This document shows, one piece after another, positions 37,101-49,100 of a DNA stretch of 64,000 bases. Origin of the DNA: Chelonoidis abingdonii. Taxonomy: Eukaryota; Chordata; Testudines; Testudinidae. The stretch lies in assembly GCF_003597395.2 (NCBI RefSeq), contig NC_133777.1, positions 7,905,305 to 7,969,304 on the forward strand. Reading direction: 5' to 3'. The translations under genes and the position numbers were made by a program. The notes beneath the pieces are model-generated. The model did not search any database, had not been told where the DNA came from, and saw only the letters and a program-made list of their open reading frames with translations. Every line of letters starts with the position of its first letter. The first letter of the stretch is position 1.

Positions 37101-40100
37101 ATTAAAATCCCCTCCTTGATTAACCAGCTTTCACTTCATTGGTATGAGGGACATTACAGGAATTGCTAGACTGGATCAGACCATGTGGTCCAGGAACTTG
37201 GATCCAACAATAGCCAGTAGCAGTCGTTTCAGAGGAAGGTACAGGAGGCAGTAGTGGGATAACTTGCCCCCAGGGAAGTCTGTCCCTAACCCCAATTAGT
37301 TAGAGGTTGGTTTATGCCGTGAAATCTGTTTAGAGCTTTCTAGCCCTCATAGGGTTTTTTAATCCGTATTGTTCTCTCTGTGTGCTCTTGTTATCCATCT
37401 CCAATCTTCTTTTGATTCCTGACAGCCTTGCTAGTTCTCCAGCTGTCCAAAGTCTCCTAGAGTAGACAAAATTGCAGTTTCCGAGGCATCAACAACAAGA
37501 TGACTATTAATGTTTTTTTGGGGAGGTGAGGGAAGAATCACCTTTCAGGCTGTCCTGCCTAAGAAGTGTAAATAAGGCAGAAGTCCCTTTTCCCTAGTTC
37601 CAGTTGCCTTGAATATATGGGGTTATACACAGATAACAATGCATTGTTCCTTTAAAACCAAGGATTTCAGTATGTCTTAGGGCCGGAGAGTCAACATTTT
37701 CTCTCTCCCATTGGTTCACCCAACTAGAAAAACTTGGGTCCACGATCAGCACCGAATGACATTCCTTCTGCGTCCCTAGGTTCATGTCAGTTTAAAGCGG
37801 CAGAAAGTGGAAGATCTCTTGGATAGCTGCGATGCGCGTGCCTGTTAAGGTTCCCTAAAGGTCTATTGATTTGAGCTTCTGTAGCAGTACATTTGCTGCC
37901 TGGCTGGAGTCTGAAAAGTTTGCAAAGCAGAATGGAGCAGGGGATGGACAGGCTTAGAGAGTTCCCTAGTTCCCAAGGTTGCTGGAGGTCACACTTGGGT
38001 CACAGCTGCACCCAAGGGTGACATCTGGCTTCCCCATATTTCCTGTGGAATGCAAGATGGTACAGGATAGAGTGGGCCCAGCATTCTTCTCAGGTTTGCT
38101 GCTTATTCAGCCACTATAGAAATAGCCTTGCACCAGTAATTCTGATACTGAGAAGTGTGTGTGGAGGAACTGACAGCATTAGCTGCAGTTTGCTGTGGCT
38201 TAAGGGATAAAATACTGGGCTCTGATTGCCAAGTGTTTGTGGAGCATTGGGCTTCATACAGGTCCTGAGGAGGAGGGCAGGAAGGATTCTGCTTTCCCAT
38301 CTTAGCTGTTATCTCAGACATGAGGCTGGGAAAATATACAGTACCCAGGCTTCTGTAACAACCAGCATATGGCTTTGTTAGTCAGACACAGTATGTGTCT
38401 CCCTGCGTCAGGGCGGCTGCAGAGTTCACCTGAGGTGGCGCCAGTGTGTGTTTACTTGATTTCACATGCTTGAGCAAAGCCTCTTAGTGAGACCATGGTG
38501 CGGAAGCACTTGGTGGAGGTGAAGCGTGACCCAGCCTAGGCCACCACTTCATTGATTGCAGCTAGCACCTAGTGTGACTATGGACTCGTGCTAGGAGATT
38601 GTCAGATGTGGATACATTTCAATAACTTAGGACTCGGCCAACTTCACAGGGGTCTGGTGGGAGGAGGCGCTTTGATGCCCTGAATTCAGACTTCAGTTCA
38701 GCCCACTGGATGCTGTTAGCCCTAAGCCGGTCTTCTCTTTGCATGATAGCATCTCCTGTGCAGTGGCAACAGGTATGGAACAGGTCTAGACAGAATGGTG
38801 CTGGGTTTCCAGCATGGTTGGGCATGTCCAGTGGAAGCTCCACAGGGTTTCTTCTCTTATTCGCTAGGAAAGTTGTGGTGGAACAAATGAAAGGTGGGCT
38901 AATTAACTGCCCTTGCCTGGGGGATGTGAAGTTGTTCGTCTGACCTACTTACAGACACAGCGGTCAGTGGGGATGAAACATGGGACCAAAATTATAGTGA
39001 GCCAAAGAAGTAACTTCACTCGCTGTGTGTATTTAGCAGGCTGTTACAGTCCTGTGGGCCACCTCTAGCAGGAGTCATGACTGAACTACACCAGTGTGTT
39101 ACGGTCTCATCAAAGTGAATGTCTGGGGTGGATGCTTCAGGTCAAGGCTTGGTTCTGTGGTTGGTGTCCATTTTTGTGTGTGGTGGTGCGGGGCGGGGAT
39201 TGTAGGTCCTCCGCTCTTTGTCGTGTTTCGTCCGTCTCCTGTTGGTGCTGTTGAAGACTGTAATGTGTCCTCTCTCCTACAGAACTTTGAAGTGGAGGCC
39301 GATGATTTGGTGACGATTTCGGAGCTGGGCCGTGGGGCCTATGGAGTGGTGGAGAAAGTACGGCATGCGCAGAGTGGCACCATCATGGCTGTCAAGGTGA
39401 GGACAGCACACTGGGTTCTCCTGCAGGGGAGCTTGAGGATCTAGGGAGCAGCTCCTCTAGCAACCCAGTCTAGCTCCTGTTGGAGCTGATGGAGAGAACC
39501 TGAGCGATTCCACTGGCTGTTGGATTGAGCCCCCGTCTCCTTGGGTACCTGGATGTTAATGAGACCCTGCCTAGCTCCGTGTGTGACTCCAGCATTCCAT
39601 GGGTAGGGCTGGATTTGAGAAATAGCTCAGTGGTTTGAGCATTGGCCTGCTGAACCTAGGATTGTGAGTTCAATCCTTGAGGGGGCCATTTAGGAATCTG
39701 GGGAAAAAATCTGTCAGGGATAGTATTTGGTCCTGCTGTGAAGGCAGGGGACTGGACTTGATGACCTTTCAAGGTCCCTTCCAGTCCTACACTTCTATGA
39801 ATCTATGATTTGAGGAGGCACTTTCTAGGCAAATGGGAAAGCATGAGCAGAACCCACCTTCCTGCAGGACAGGAAGCTCCGAAGCATTTCAAAGCTCAGT
39901 GCATGACATCCCAGCCACTTCGTTCATGTCCTCGGTCACTTGGACCTGCTGTGTAGGCCACTTGGATGTCTAATTGCCCGTTCAGGGGCTGGCATGCTTC
40001 AGTGCCTGCCACGGAGTCAACCAATGGTAGTGGAGACTCCTATCCCTCAGTGGTACCCACGTACACCACCTGGAAATCTGGGACCTACGCATCTAAATGA

Positions 40101-43100
40101 CGTTAGGTGTGGGTGCAGTTCTGTGCCTCGTCAGCACTGCAGATGCAAGATGAGAGGCCTAGTGAAGATTAGGTTAACAATGGGGCTCTTAGACCTCCCC
40201 TTAAGTGCTTGGAGCTTTAAGGTGTCACATGTGGGCCCAAGACCGTAACCGTTGGCTAATGACTTTTTTTTTCTTTTTCAGAGAATCCGAGCGACCGTGA
40301 ACACTCAGGAGCAGAAGAGATTACTGATGGACTTGGACATCTCCATGAGGACAGTAGACTGCTTCTATACAGTCACCTTCTATGGAGCCCTCTTCCGAGA
40401 GGTAACAGGGCATTATTAGGTCTGGCGCGCTCAGGCAGCTCAGGTCTTAACCTGCTTATGGTATAGGGTGAAATGGTTTCTTGAAGAACCCCCTAACCAG
40501 CCTCCCCTCGCCATTCTGCATAGGCTGTTTCCGTGGATGGTTAGACTCCAGTGTGGCACAGATCTATCAATTTTGCAGAAGGAGTAGGTCCTAGGCCACC
40601 ATATTACATCCACAAAGTGCCAAGGAGACTGGGTGGAGGGGTAGTCTCTCTCTCTCCTCCACTGGCCCACCTCCATACTAAGGCTTTGATTCAATGCCCA
40701 TTGCATCCATGGGGATCTTTCCATCAACCTCAGTGTACTTTGGACCAGGGCCTAAAGGTATCTGAGTGCAGCTTTGGCCCATGTGTCTTCATCCTGCCCA
40801 TGCCCCAGGCAGACATGATGCTCTGATACAGAAGGAGGTGCTGTGTACAACAGCAGCTTACAGGTTTGCCTGCATCAAAAGAGTAAGGACTGGCACCTTC
40901 ATTTGATCTCAGGATGATTCTGTGCAAGGAAATTCCTCCTCCTCCTCTTCCTCATGAACTGCTTCTCTCCTCATTAGGGCGATGTGTGGATCTGCATGGA
41001 GCTGATGGACACCTCTCTGGATAAATTCTACAAGAAGGTGCTGGAGAAGAAGAAGACGATCCCTGAGGATATCCTCGGAAAGATCGCTGTGTCTGTGAGT
41101 GGCTGACTTTTGATCGGAAAATGCCGTGTGGTGTCCTTCAGTCCTATCCTTCTGCCGACCCCACCTTTGACTCTGGAAGCTTGCACTGCCCCAGGGCTTG
41201 GCACTGACGCATGCTGCACAGGTTCTAAGCGTTATGATGTGCATATGTACGCATGGAGACCACGTGTTGCTGACGCTGTTGCCCTGAAGCTAATGGCACA
41301 AGCCACGTGTTCGAACACATACTCGTTTAGAAGCTCGTGGCGGTTTTGCTATGAAAGGCTGACAGTGTGAGGTTCAGTGTGTCTAACGAGCTCTTTCTCT
41401 TCTGATCTCTAGATTGTGCGAGCACTGGAGCATTTGCACAGTAAACTGTCAGTGATTCACAGAGGTAGGTGCTGGGTGACTAGAATGACCTGCCTGCACA
41501 ATTCTCTCAATCCATCTTAGAAGGGCACAAATCCTGTAGGATGCTGGGTGTGCCTGGCTCCTGGATTCATTTTGCAGAATCTTGAGACATGCTTCAAACC
41601 TAAGGGCCTGACCCTGAGGGATGTTTGGCATCCATGACTCATTGAAGTTGTTCCTTATAACTAAGGCTGTGGGTCTGTCACGGAATTCACAAATTCCGTG
41701 ACCTCTGTGACTTTTGCAACAGCTGGTGCTGGCTCAGGGCCTGCTTGAGCCCCCAGCCCCAGAAGGGGTCCTGGGCCGCGTGCCGCTTCCCCCACCCCCC
41801 CTAGCACCAGCAGGGGTCCTGGGCCACATGCTGCCCCCCCCACACACACACTCCAGCACCAGTAGGGGTCCTGCGCTATGCGCTGCTGCCGTGCCCCCTC
41901 CAGCACAAGCAGGGGTCCCAGGCCACCTCCCTCCTCCCCAGCATCCCTAGTGCCCCCAGACCAACCCCTGGCCCACATTTTCATTAGGAGAATATAGTAA
42001 AAGCCATGGACGGGTCACGGGCTGTGAATTTTTGTTTACTGTCCGTGAATTTTACTCAAAATACCCATGACTAAAACATAGTCTTACTTCTAACCCACCG
42101 TGTGATTCTGGGCCTTTTGTCCTTTTCAGCTTGAATGTGTAACAATTTCATTTCCACATACTTCCCACTCGCATAACCTCAGCTCCTGAATAATGAGCAT
42201 AACTTGCAGACTGTTAGAAAAATCCCCTCAAATTCCTTGCAGCTGGCCGGGGGCTGAAGGATGAACTCATGGCTAAAACTCGGGGACTGGCAATCAGGAG
42301 ACTTAGGTCCTCTTCCTTGCTCTGCTGCAGCAGAGGCATAACCTTGGGCACTTAATCCATCTGCGTTTCAGGTTCTGCATCAGAGGAGATATGTCTGCTG
42401 CCTAAGGAGGTAGAGGCTTAGCTCATTGTTAAGGTGCCGTAGAAGTTAAAAGCATACTAAAAATAAGAGCATGTAGTATTAAAATCCAGGATCAGTGGGG
42501 CTTTTGGCTTCTGGTCTTGTTTCCTTTGGCTTATCCTCTCTCCCTTGAGTCAGCCAGGATTCCCTGCAAAGTCTCTACCAGATAGGAACATTGACTTCCT
42601 GGTTTTAAGCCGCCTTAACTCTGTAGCCCACTTCTTTGTGCTTTCTGAATTGAAGGCATAATCTGCTCCCTCTCTGTAATCCTGTTAGATGTGAAGCCTT
42701 CCAACGTTCTCATTAACAAGGAGGGGCATGTGAAAATGTGCGACTTTGGAATCAGTGGCTACTTGGTGGACTCCGTTGCTAAGACGATGGACGCTGGCTG
42801 TAAACCCTACATGGCTGTAAGTGTGTGTGGATGCGTAATCTGGTCTGACATCTTGAGCCTGCATTCTGCCTTGGATCACCTGGGGGTGGGTCTGTCCCCT
42901 CCCGAGCTCCTAATTTTAAGTCGGAACAGAATAGGGTAGTTTGAAAACGAACCACCTGCACACTCCCCTTGGCCTGTCTTGAAATCGAATGTTCTCTGGG
43001 GGCCCTGCTTCAGCAAAGCACTTGGTTTAACTTGAAGCATGTAATTGGCCCTGCTCAAGTCACTGCACATCTGTATAACGGAGTCAGCCCGGTTACTCGC

Positions 43101-46100
43101 GTAGTTAAGCATGGGCTTTCTTGGATTGGGCACCAAGCGTTGTCACTGTAACCCAGGCTGCTCCCCTGCCATCTTCTGTCCTCCAAATAGCACAGGGAAT
43201 CGTCTTACCAGCCTGACTATTGGCAGAAGGTGCCTGCTGGCTAGCTGCCGCCTCAATGGCGAGACACTTAGTTTGCTGACATTTCTACTTACTGAGCTAA
43301 TCAGGATTGTTCCACTGCTTGCCTTGTCCTCCCAGCGCCCTGCCCAGCGTTATCCACCTGTTGCTGTCCTGTTATCTGTGCAGACTGTACATTCCTGGGG
43401 GCAGGAATTGTCCTTTTCTCAGATGGGTGCTAGCACCAGGAGGGCCACCATAACTGATAATAGTGGCAATTGCAGTAGCAGCCATTTCTGGGAGTTGGAA
43501 TGTGGGGAAAGAACAGAATTAACATGGGTCAGGCTGATCAAGACATTGCTGTGATCAGTCACGTTTACAGGTAACCTTTTCTCGGAGGAGCCTATACGCT
43601 AACATCAGCCCATGGGGAGCCCACCCAGGCTGGGTTTCGTAGTCCAGAATATACGCTGGCAGGTGTCTGTCCGTCCATCAGTCTTCGACATTGGGCAAAT
43701 GAGATTGAGTTGCAGTAACTTCCATCTTGTGGTTACAGCCCGAGAGGATAAACCCGGAACTGAACCAGAAGGGCTACAACGTGAAGTCCGATGTGTGGAG
43801 TCTAGGAATCACAATGGTAATGGTGCTCACGCTCTGTGGTCTGTGCGACCAGGCTGGGGAGGGTGGGCCTAACTTCTGGTCAGGCTTTGAGCGGTTTGGA
43901 AATGGCCACCCCAGGAGGATACATTCCAACAGAGGTCAAATCCTAAGGCCAGTTCCTGTTCACATCTGTGGGAGCATGACAGAATAAAGACACAGGGCCT
44001 CGGGGTCTGTCCCTCAACATACCGCCGTTCTCCTTGCGTTCCCCGGGACAGCTGTTCTGCTGCCTGGGGCTGTGGTTTTCACAGTATCAGGTTTGGTCCA
44101 AGCCACTCCCTGCTCCAGAGGGGCTTAAATCCCTTGGCAAGCAAATGAAAATGTCAGGCTGGGCTGTTGGCTTCCCAGGGTGTTGGGTCCAGACTGGCTC
44201 TGCCGATGAAGAGGGTGCTCGTACTTCTTGTGAGAAACCAGAAGTCCAGGCTCTTAACACTGTATTTACGGCCCTGCTGACCATCCAGCTTCCCTCTTGT
44301 GCCAGTCGGGGGCGTGGTCTCCGTAACTGGTTACAAGGAATGTGATTCAGTTTGTACCTAAGCAGCAACCTTTCTGCTAGCGCAGCTGTGCCTGACCTGT
44401 GTAGCAGTGCATTCTGGGAATATCTGGGCAAGTCATGCCATAGTGCCTGGAGAACATGCACGCAGAGCAGCAGGTGGGTCAATGCGATGTAGGATATCCC
44501 ACTGCACAGAGAGCTGGGAGAAGGAGGGCCAGCCAAACCAGTTACAGAAAGCACAGCTTTTGGGATCTGGGTGTTGCAAGAAATGAGTTGCAGTAGCTGG
44601 GGAGGGTGGGGAATACACCGCTCTCATGATGCGTGGACACAGGGAATGTTTCAAGCCAGCTACACTCAGCGGTGGCTCCAGGCACCAGCGCTCCAAGCGC
44701 ATGCCTGGAGCAGTAAGCCATTGGGGGCGGCCTGCTGGTCCCTGCGAGGGCGGCACGCTTGCGGGAAGTCCCTGGTCCCACGGATTCAGAGGCAATTCGG
44801 CAGTGGGTACGCCGAAGCCACAAGACTGGTGGACCTCCTGCAGGCAAGTCGCCAAATCCGCGGGACTGGGGACTTCCCACAGGCAAGTCACTGAAGGCAG
44901 TCTGCCTGCCGTGCTTGGGGCGGCAAAAAAGCTAGAGCTGCCCCTGGCTACGCTGCTAACATCCGAGTCAGTGGTGGCTTAGGGTAGCTTATCTACCAAG
45001 AGTAAGAAGCTGGTGTTTCAGTGAGCATCCAGAGCCTTCTGGCACCAATGGACGAAGGAAATCCTGGTTCTTGGCTCAAAGAAGTTAAAGCCTGGGAAAT
45101 GTTTTCTCCTCTTCCAGGAAATGGAGAGGCTGAGTGGGTAGAATTTTTTTTTAGGATTTCCCCTAAGCTTTTAACTGAGACATTCATGAAGTTGGTTTGT
45201 GCATGCTGCAAAGAACTGCCTTCGCAAATGTTCTCTTCCCCAGCCGTCCACTTCTCTACCCCTGCAAAAGCAACCTCCAACACTTGCCCGTTCTTCCTGT
45301 TTGAATTTGCATCCAGCCTGGAGCTGAGCTGAGCTGATTGGACACCTGCGCAGCAGCCTGGAAATGTGATCATGCTTCAGTTTTCCTCCCAAAATGCAGG
45401 AAGCTGTACGATGAGCGATTGTGTGAATGAGGAAATCTATCAGCTTATTTAAAAGCTAGAGTGAGGGCTCCACTGAAATGCTGCCAGCAGGCAGCTGATT
45501 TTCACCCCAACCTGTGTGATTCTTACTAATGTCTTCCTCTGGGTTGGCTTCCTGTTTTTGTAACCTAGTGGGCTTGATGACTTCAGCCCAGCATGTTTTC
45601 AGGACTGCTGGCTAGTACCAAATAGGGTCTTTTCGTGGGTGGGTTGCACACAGTTTTCCAGCAGCTAGAATCCGAATTCAGACTGATCACCAATCACGAG
45701 ACCAAAGCCTCCTGGGGCTGCTGCGGGGTGTCAGAGAGCTCATTGAGGCTCCTTCCTGCCTTCCCATCCTGGCATATGCCAGGCAGTCAGTGACTCTGCC
45801 AGCAGGTAACAGTGCATGTCTGAGGGCAGGAGTGAATCCTCTGTAACACGGTGCCATCCCTCGCTGCCCCTTGCAGCACTACATAGAATTTTTATGGGGC
45901 AACTCCCATGGTAGTAGTTAAGGGCATAAACAGCAGAAGCTGAACTTAGCACAGTTTGCGTCGGGCCGAGAAGCTGGCTAGACTCTGGCATCTACGCATT
46001 CCAAGCCCTTCCAGAGCTTGCTGTGCCACTGGCCTGCAGAGTTCTCCCTCAGGAGCCAACCGCACAAGCCCCCTAACTGATCTTAGCTACCGAGACAGGG

Positions 46101-49100
46101 TGTGGGGTGATGCACCTTTAAGATACAGCTGCGGCTGTGGACCCGGAGAAGGAGCAGCGAAGCTGTCCAGAGATGTGGGAGAACTTGCAGTCAAGGGGAG
46201 AGGAGGAAGGCTGAGTGCTTAGGTCTGAAAGAAGAGCTGGAGGGCAGTAAGCATGTGGGGAGTACTCGGCGCTGATCAATCCCTTCTGTTCCTATTGTCC
46301 CTCCTTTGCACGAGCTCCAAGTTCCCATCAGACTTAAAAGAAAAAAAGCCTCTGGAACGTGCACCCGCAGGAGGCTGGAGATTTTTGTTGGATTTGACGA
46401 GGCAGCCTGACTTTGACCAAGAACCTTGGAAATTATGCAGGCCAGGATAGAGGTGGTTGAATCTCCTGATACTGGGCATAAGCCCATCACTAAATAAAGA
46501 TCCTTTCTCTACGTGACCAGCATTACATGATGCCTCTGGGTACCTGGTAGGATTTTGCCTGCCTCTGAAACATGCAGCAAAGGCTGGTGGTAGAATAAAG
46601 ATAGCAGGTTTGGTGGAATCATGGTCCAAGCTGGCATAGCCAATTCTCTGCTAACTAATTCTCTTCCACTGGCTTTCCTATTCCATGGGCATGTCTTTTT
46701 TTGTGTGGTAATATTCCCTGTGGGGATTAGTGTAAACTTAGGAGGGTGTTAGGAATCTTAAAAGATGCCCATGTGATGGACATGTTGAAAAAGGGCAGAA
46801 TAATACTGAAGGGACACCTGCAAAGCAACTCAGAAATGCCTCTTATTTTTCATGGAGAACATTTTTAAAACAAATCCCTTTTTTTCAGAATTTCTTAGGA
46901 GAATATATAATATGTAGGTGAGAAGCCAAAAACTGGGGGAAAAAATTGGAGTTGTGGAAAAGCATTTTAGCTTCTGGTTTCTTTCTTTCTTTTTTTTTTT
47001 TTTTTTTGTTTTTAATGGAAAACTGGAATGTTTTGGCAGGAAATGTTCACTTTGGTCAGAGTTTTCATTTAAAAGCGTCACTGTTTTTTCACTGAAACAG
47101 TATTAACTGCCAGTGCCGAGTTGGTCCTGTCGGCCTGAAGCTGATACATGCTGTATTGCTGTCATGTCTAGGAACCTGAGTCATGGCCCAGGCCCCCTTG
47201 TGTTAGGCGCAGTACAAAGCCGGTCCCTACCCCAGAGAATTATCTAAGTACTATGATGCTGCAGAGCAGTCTGAGGACAGGGACATGCAGTATAGTCAGT
47301 TCCTCATGGCTGCCTTTTTTCCTCCCTTCCCTCTAGATCGAGATGGCCATTCTCCGCTTCCCCTACGAATCCTGGGGCACCCCCTTCCAGCAACTCAAGC
47401 AAGTAGTAGAGGAGCCTTCGCCCCAGCTCCCTGCGGATCGCTTCTCAAAGGAGTTTGTGGACTTCACGGCACAGTGGTGAGTGTCTGAACTGAACCCCAT
47501 CAGTCTCCTGTCTGAGCCTACAGAGGTTTCCCAGTGCCGAGTGCTGGTCTCCTGTATCAAAGCACAAGACTTACCTTTACTTTGCCTCGGGACCCCCTGT
47601 AAATCTTTCTTTCCTGTCCCCTCATCTCGAATCACCACCCTCCTGCAATCTGTGCTGCAAACGCTCCACAGATCGGTTTGGTTTCCTGCCCCGATTCAGC
47701 TGGGCTGGCTGAAAAGAAGCAGATTTCTCTTCCACTCTGTGTGGTTCACTCTTGGAATTTCTGTGATGACTTGTTCAGCTGCAGAAACTCAACCCAGAGC
47801 ATCCTGGTGCATCTGCTGCCCGACGCTACCTTTGGCTGCCACTTAGAATTGGGTGAAGGTTGATTGGGACTTTAAGAGGATAAAGCACATCTCAGCTGGG
47901 CTGTGCTTCACTCACCATTTTAAGCACAACTAGGATCTGCACCGTAGTAGCCTTCGGCTCGTAGCTGGGCCTATGATTCTGGACTAGGTACTGGCATGCG
48001 GTATCTGTCCTGTTGGGTGGTACAGTAACTCCCCCGCTTAACGTTGTAGTTCTGTTCCTGAAAAGTGCCACTTGAAGCAAAACGATGTTACACGACTCCA
48101 GTTTCCCCATAAGAATTAATGTAAATGGCGGGGTTAAGTTCCAGGGAAATTTTTTTTCTCCAGACAAGACATGATATACATATACAGTATAAGTTTAAAC
48201 AAAACAAACTATTTAATACTGTATTCACCAATGATGATTGTGAAGCTTGGTTGAGGCGGGGCATAGTGGGGTCAGAGCGTGGGGGCTTGCCCGACTCAGC
48301 CTGTCCGGCGCTCCTGCCAGGGAGCGGGGTCGGGGGCTTGCATGCTCCCCAGCTGGAATAAGAGAGTGGGATAAGCCCCTGCGCCCCAACCCTGCTCCCC
48401 AGCTGGAATGACAGGTGGGCAGAATGCGGTAAGCTCCAACTCCCCGACCCCGCTCCCCGGCTGGAACGCCAGGCGGGCAGAGCAGGGCAAGCCCGCGCGC
48501 CCCGACCCCTCTCCCCAACAGGAGAGCTGGGCGGGTGGAATGAGGCAAGCCAAACAACCTTATAACGGAACATTGCATGACTTTAAACGAGTATATTCTC
48601 TAATAGATCAGCAACTTAAGAACGAAACAATGTTAACCAGGACAACTTTAAGTGAGGAGTTGCTGTACCAGACCCGCTCATCTTGGGCATAGCTTGCATG
48701 TGCTCTGGCTGTACAAGGTGAAGGGTGAGGTTTTCACGTGACTGATAACCAGGCCAGGAATAAGAACAAGGAGTACTTGTGGCACCTTAGAGACCAACAA
48801 ATTCGTGTTCGCTTTCTGACAGTGCTTTCCTATTTGCCTGCCTAATTGATTTGTTAGGCTCTTTGGTTCAAAGCCAATACTTGTGTAACCAAGGGGGTGG
48901 TTAAAAACTGGTAGTTGCCTGATAGAAAGAAGGGGATGCTGGCTGGCAGTCTCCCACTCCTGGGATGAAGTCACTGTATCATGGACATTTTTTTTTTTCC
49001 GTTCCAGCTTAAGGAAGAACCCTGCCGAACGAATGAACTATTTAGAACTTATGGTGAGCGTCGCTTTTTATTCTTTGATTTCACACAGTCTTGGCCTGTA

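Larger units (their letters stand above)
32608..39282 (+). other. MAP2K3: MAP2K3 intron 4 (6.7 kb)
   Basis: Donor gtatgt, acceptor tctctcctacag. It carries a CR1-like fragment (32965-33040), MIRs (33580 and 36478) and a LINE 3' UTR in reverse (37148). The remaining stretches, including 33720-36470 and 37480-39280, show no recognisable feature. Confidence 0.6.
41465..42688 (+). other. MAP2K3: MAP2K3 intron 8 (splits the HRD aspartate codon)
   Basis: Donor gtaggt, acceptor atcctgttag, phase 1. It holds a hAT-type element (41662-42086) and a MIR (42280-42430). Confidence 0.65.
47477..49007 (+). other. MAP2K3: MAP2K3 intron 11
   Basis: Donor gtgagt, acceptor ccgttccag. It contains the TA-flanked element at 48023-48665 and a Penelope tail at 48762-48815. 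Confidence 0.65.

Noticed and set aside
46930..47105. AT-rich tract with long poly-T
   Set aside because: It looked like a repeat related to 18445-18780, but the similarity is mostly compositional.
48088..48573. 161-codon minus-strand frame
   Set aside because: It is produced by the GC-rich tandem array within the TA-flanked element; repetitive composition explains it.
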